A DNA stretch of 5,970 nt from JAPLJC01 sp052326585 (GTDB lineage: Bacteria; Desulfobacterota; Desulfobaccia; Desulfobaccales; 0-14-0-80-60-11), in NCBI GenBank assembly GCA_052326585.1, contig JBKQLU010000027.1:1-5970 (forward strand), in the 5' to 3' direction. Position 1 is the stretch's first letter, and the number at the start of each line of letters is the position of its first letter. The notes under the pieces were generated by a model. That model searched no databases, had not been told where the DNA came from, and was given only the letters and a program-made list of their open reading frames with translations. The position numbers and the translations under genes were made by a program. Below, one piece after another: positions 5,825 to 5,970 of this stretch.

Positions 5825-5970
5825 GGTTATTCCCCTTTCACTGAAATTGTCGCAGCCGCCGCCGGAAACAGAGAACTCACTTTAAATTAAGGATAAAATT
5901 TCATTTGTCATCCAGACAGGTGGGCACTGTCCAGCAATCCCTTAATATTCTCTTGGTAATTTAATAGGGC
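5825..5970 (-). promoter_or_regulatory. Upstream region of the methyltransferase gene
   Basis: This stretch is markedly richer in A and T than the genes and probably holds the minus-strand promoter. One weak candidate on that strand is ATGACA as -35 (complement of 5906-5911) with AATTTA 17 bases on as -10. A dyad, GACAG (5915-5919) and CTGTC (5927-5931) with a 7-base spacer, lies just upstream of it and could be an operator. No ORF or RNA gene is visible here. Confidence 0.35.

Noticed and set aside
4799..5890. Two overlapping plus-strand open frames (4799-5329 and 5375-5890) opposite the methyltransferase
   Set aside because: The minus strand has all methyltransferase motifs in order with a good start and ribosome binding site; the others have neither.
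5921..5937. A sigma54-like GG-N10-GC promoter on the plus strand
   Set aside because: Only the GG and GC dinucleotides fit; the rest of the consensus does not, and no gene follows within the window.

Overview
The window reads as GC-rich bacterial chromosome, most likely from a Desulfobacterota (deltaproteobacterial) organism. That guess rests on protein style and codon use only; no rRNA or other marker gene is present. It holds five protein genes, four on the + strand and one on the - strand, and one clear RNA regulatory element. I see no mobile elements, tRNAs or CRISPR arrays.

Layout. Positions 2-769 carry the 3' part of a lytic transglycosylase (SLT domain) whose N-terminus lies outside the window. 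Positions 770-1129 are non-coding and contain a sigma70-like promoter (847-875), an M-box (ykoK-type) Mg2+ riboswitch aptamer (881-1041) and its expression platform, an antiterminator (1038-1075) that competes with an intrinsic terminator (1066-1098). The riboswitch leads a two-gene operon. The first gene (1130-2437) encodes a soluble protein with two PRC-barrel-like segments, an MgtE N domain and a CBS pair, but no MgtE channel domain. The second (2434-3672) encodes an 11-helix NRAMP-related transporter whose ion-site motifs have diverged from Mn2+/Fe2+ NRAMPs in the way expected of Mg2+-transporting NRMTs. Next come a heptad-phased degenerate tandem repeat (3674-3743) and two hairpins, then a TIGR01777/SDR39U1-type NAD(P)-dependent epimerase-like gene (3863-4765). 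A convergent gene on the - strand (4808-5824) encodes a COMT-like SAM-dependent methyltransferase. The last 146 bases are its AT-rich upstream region.

How the genes work together. The centre of interest is a compact Mg2+ homeostasis unit. An Mg2+-sensing leader RNA would cut transcription short when Mg2+ is plentiful. The encoded transporter would import Mg2+, and the co-encoded MgtE-like cytosolic sensor may gate or regulate it as a separate subunit. The riboswitch and the transporter class are well supported by sequence; the sensor-transporter partnership is inference. The flanking cell-wall enzyme, SDR and methyltransferase show no obvious functional link to this unit.
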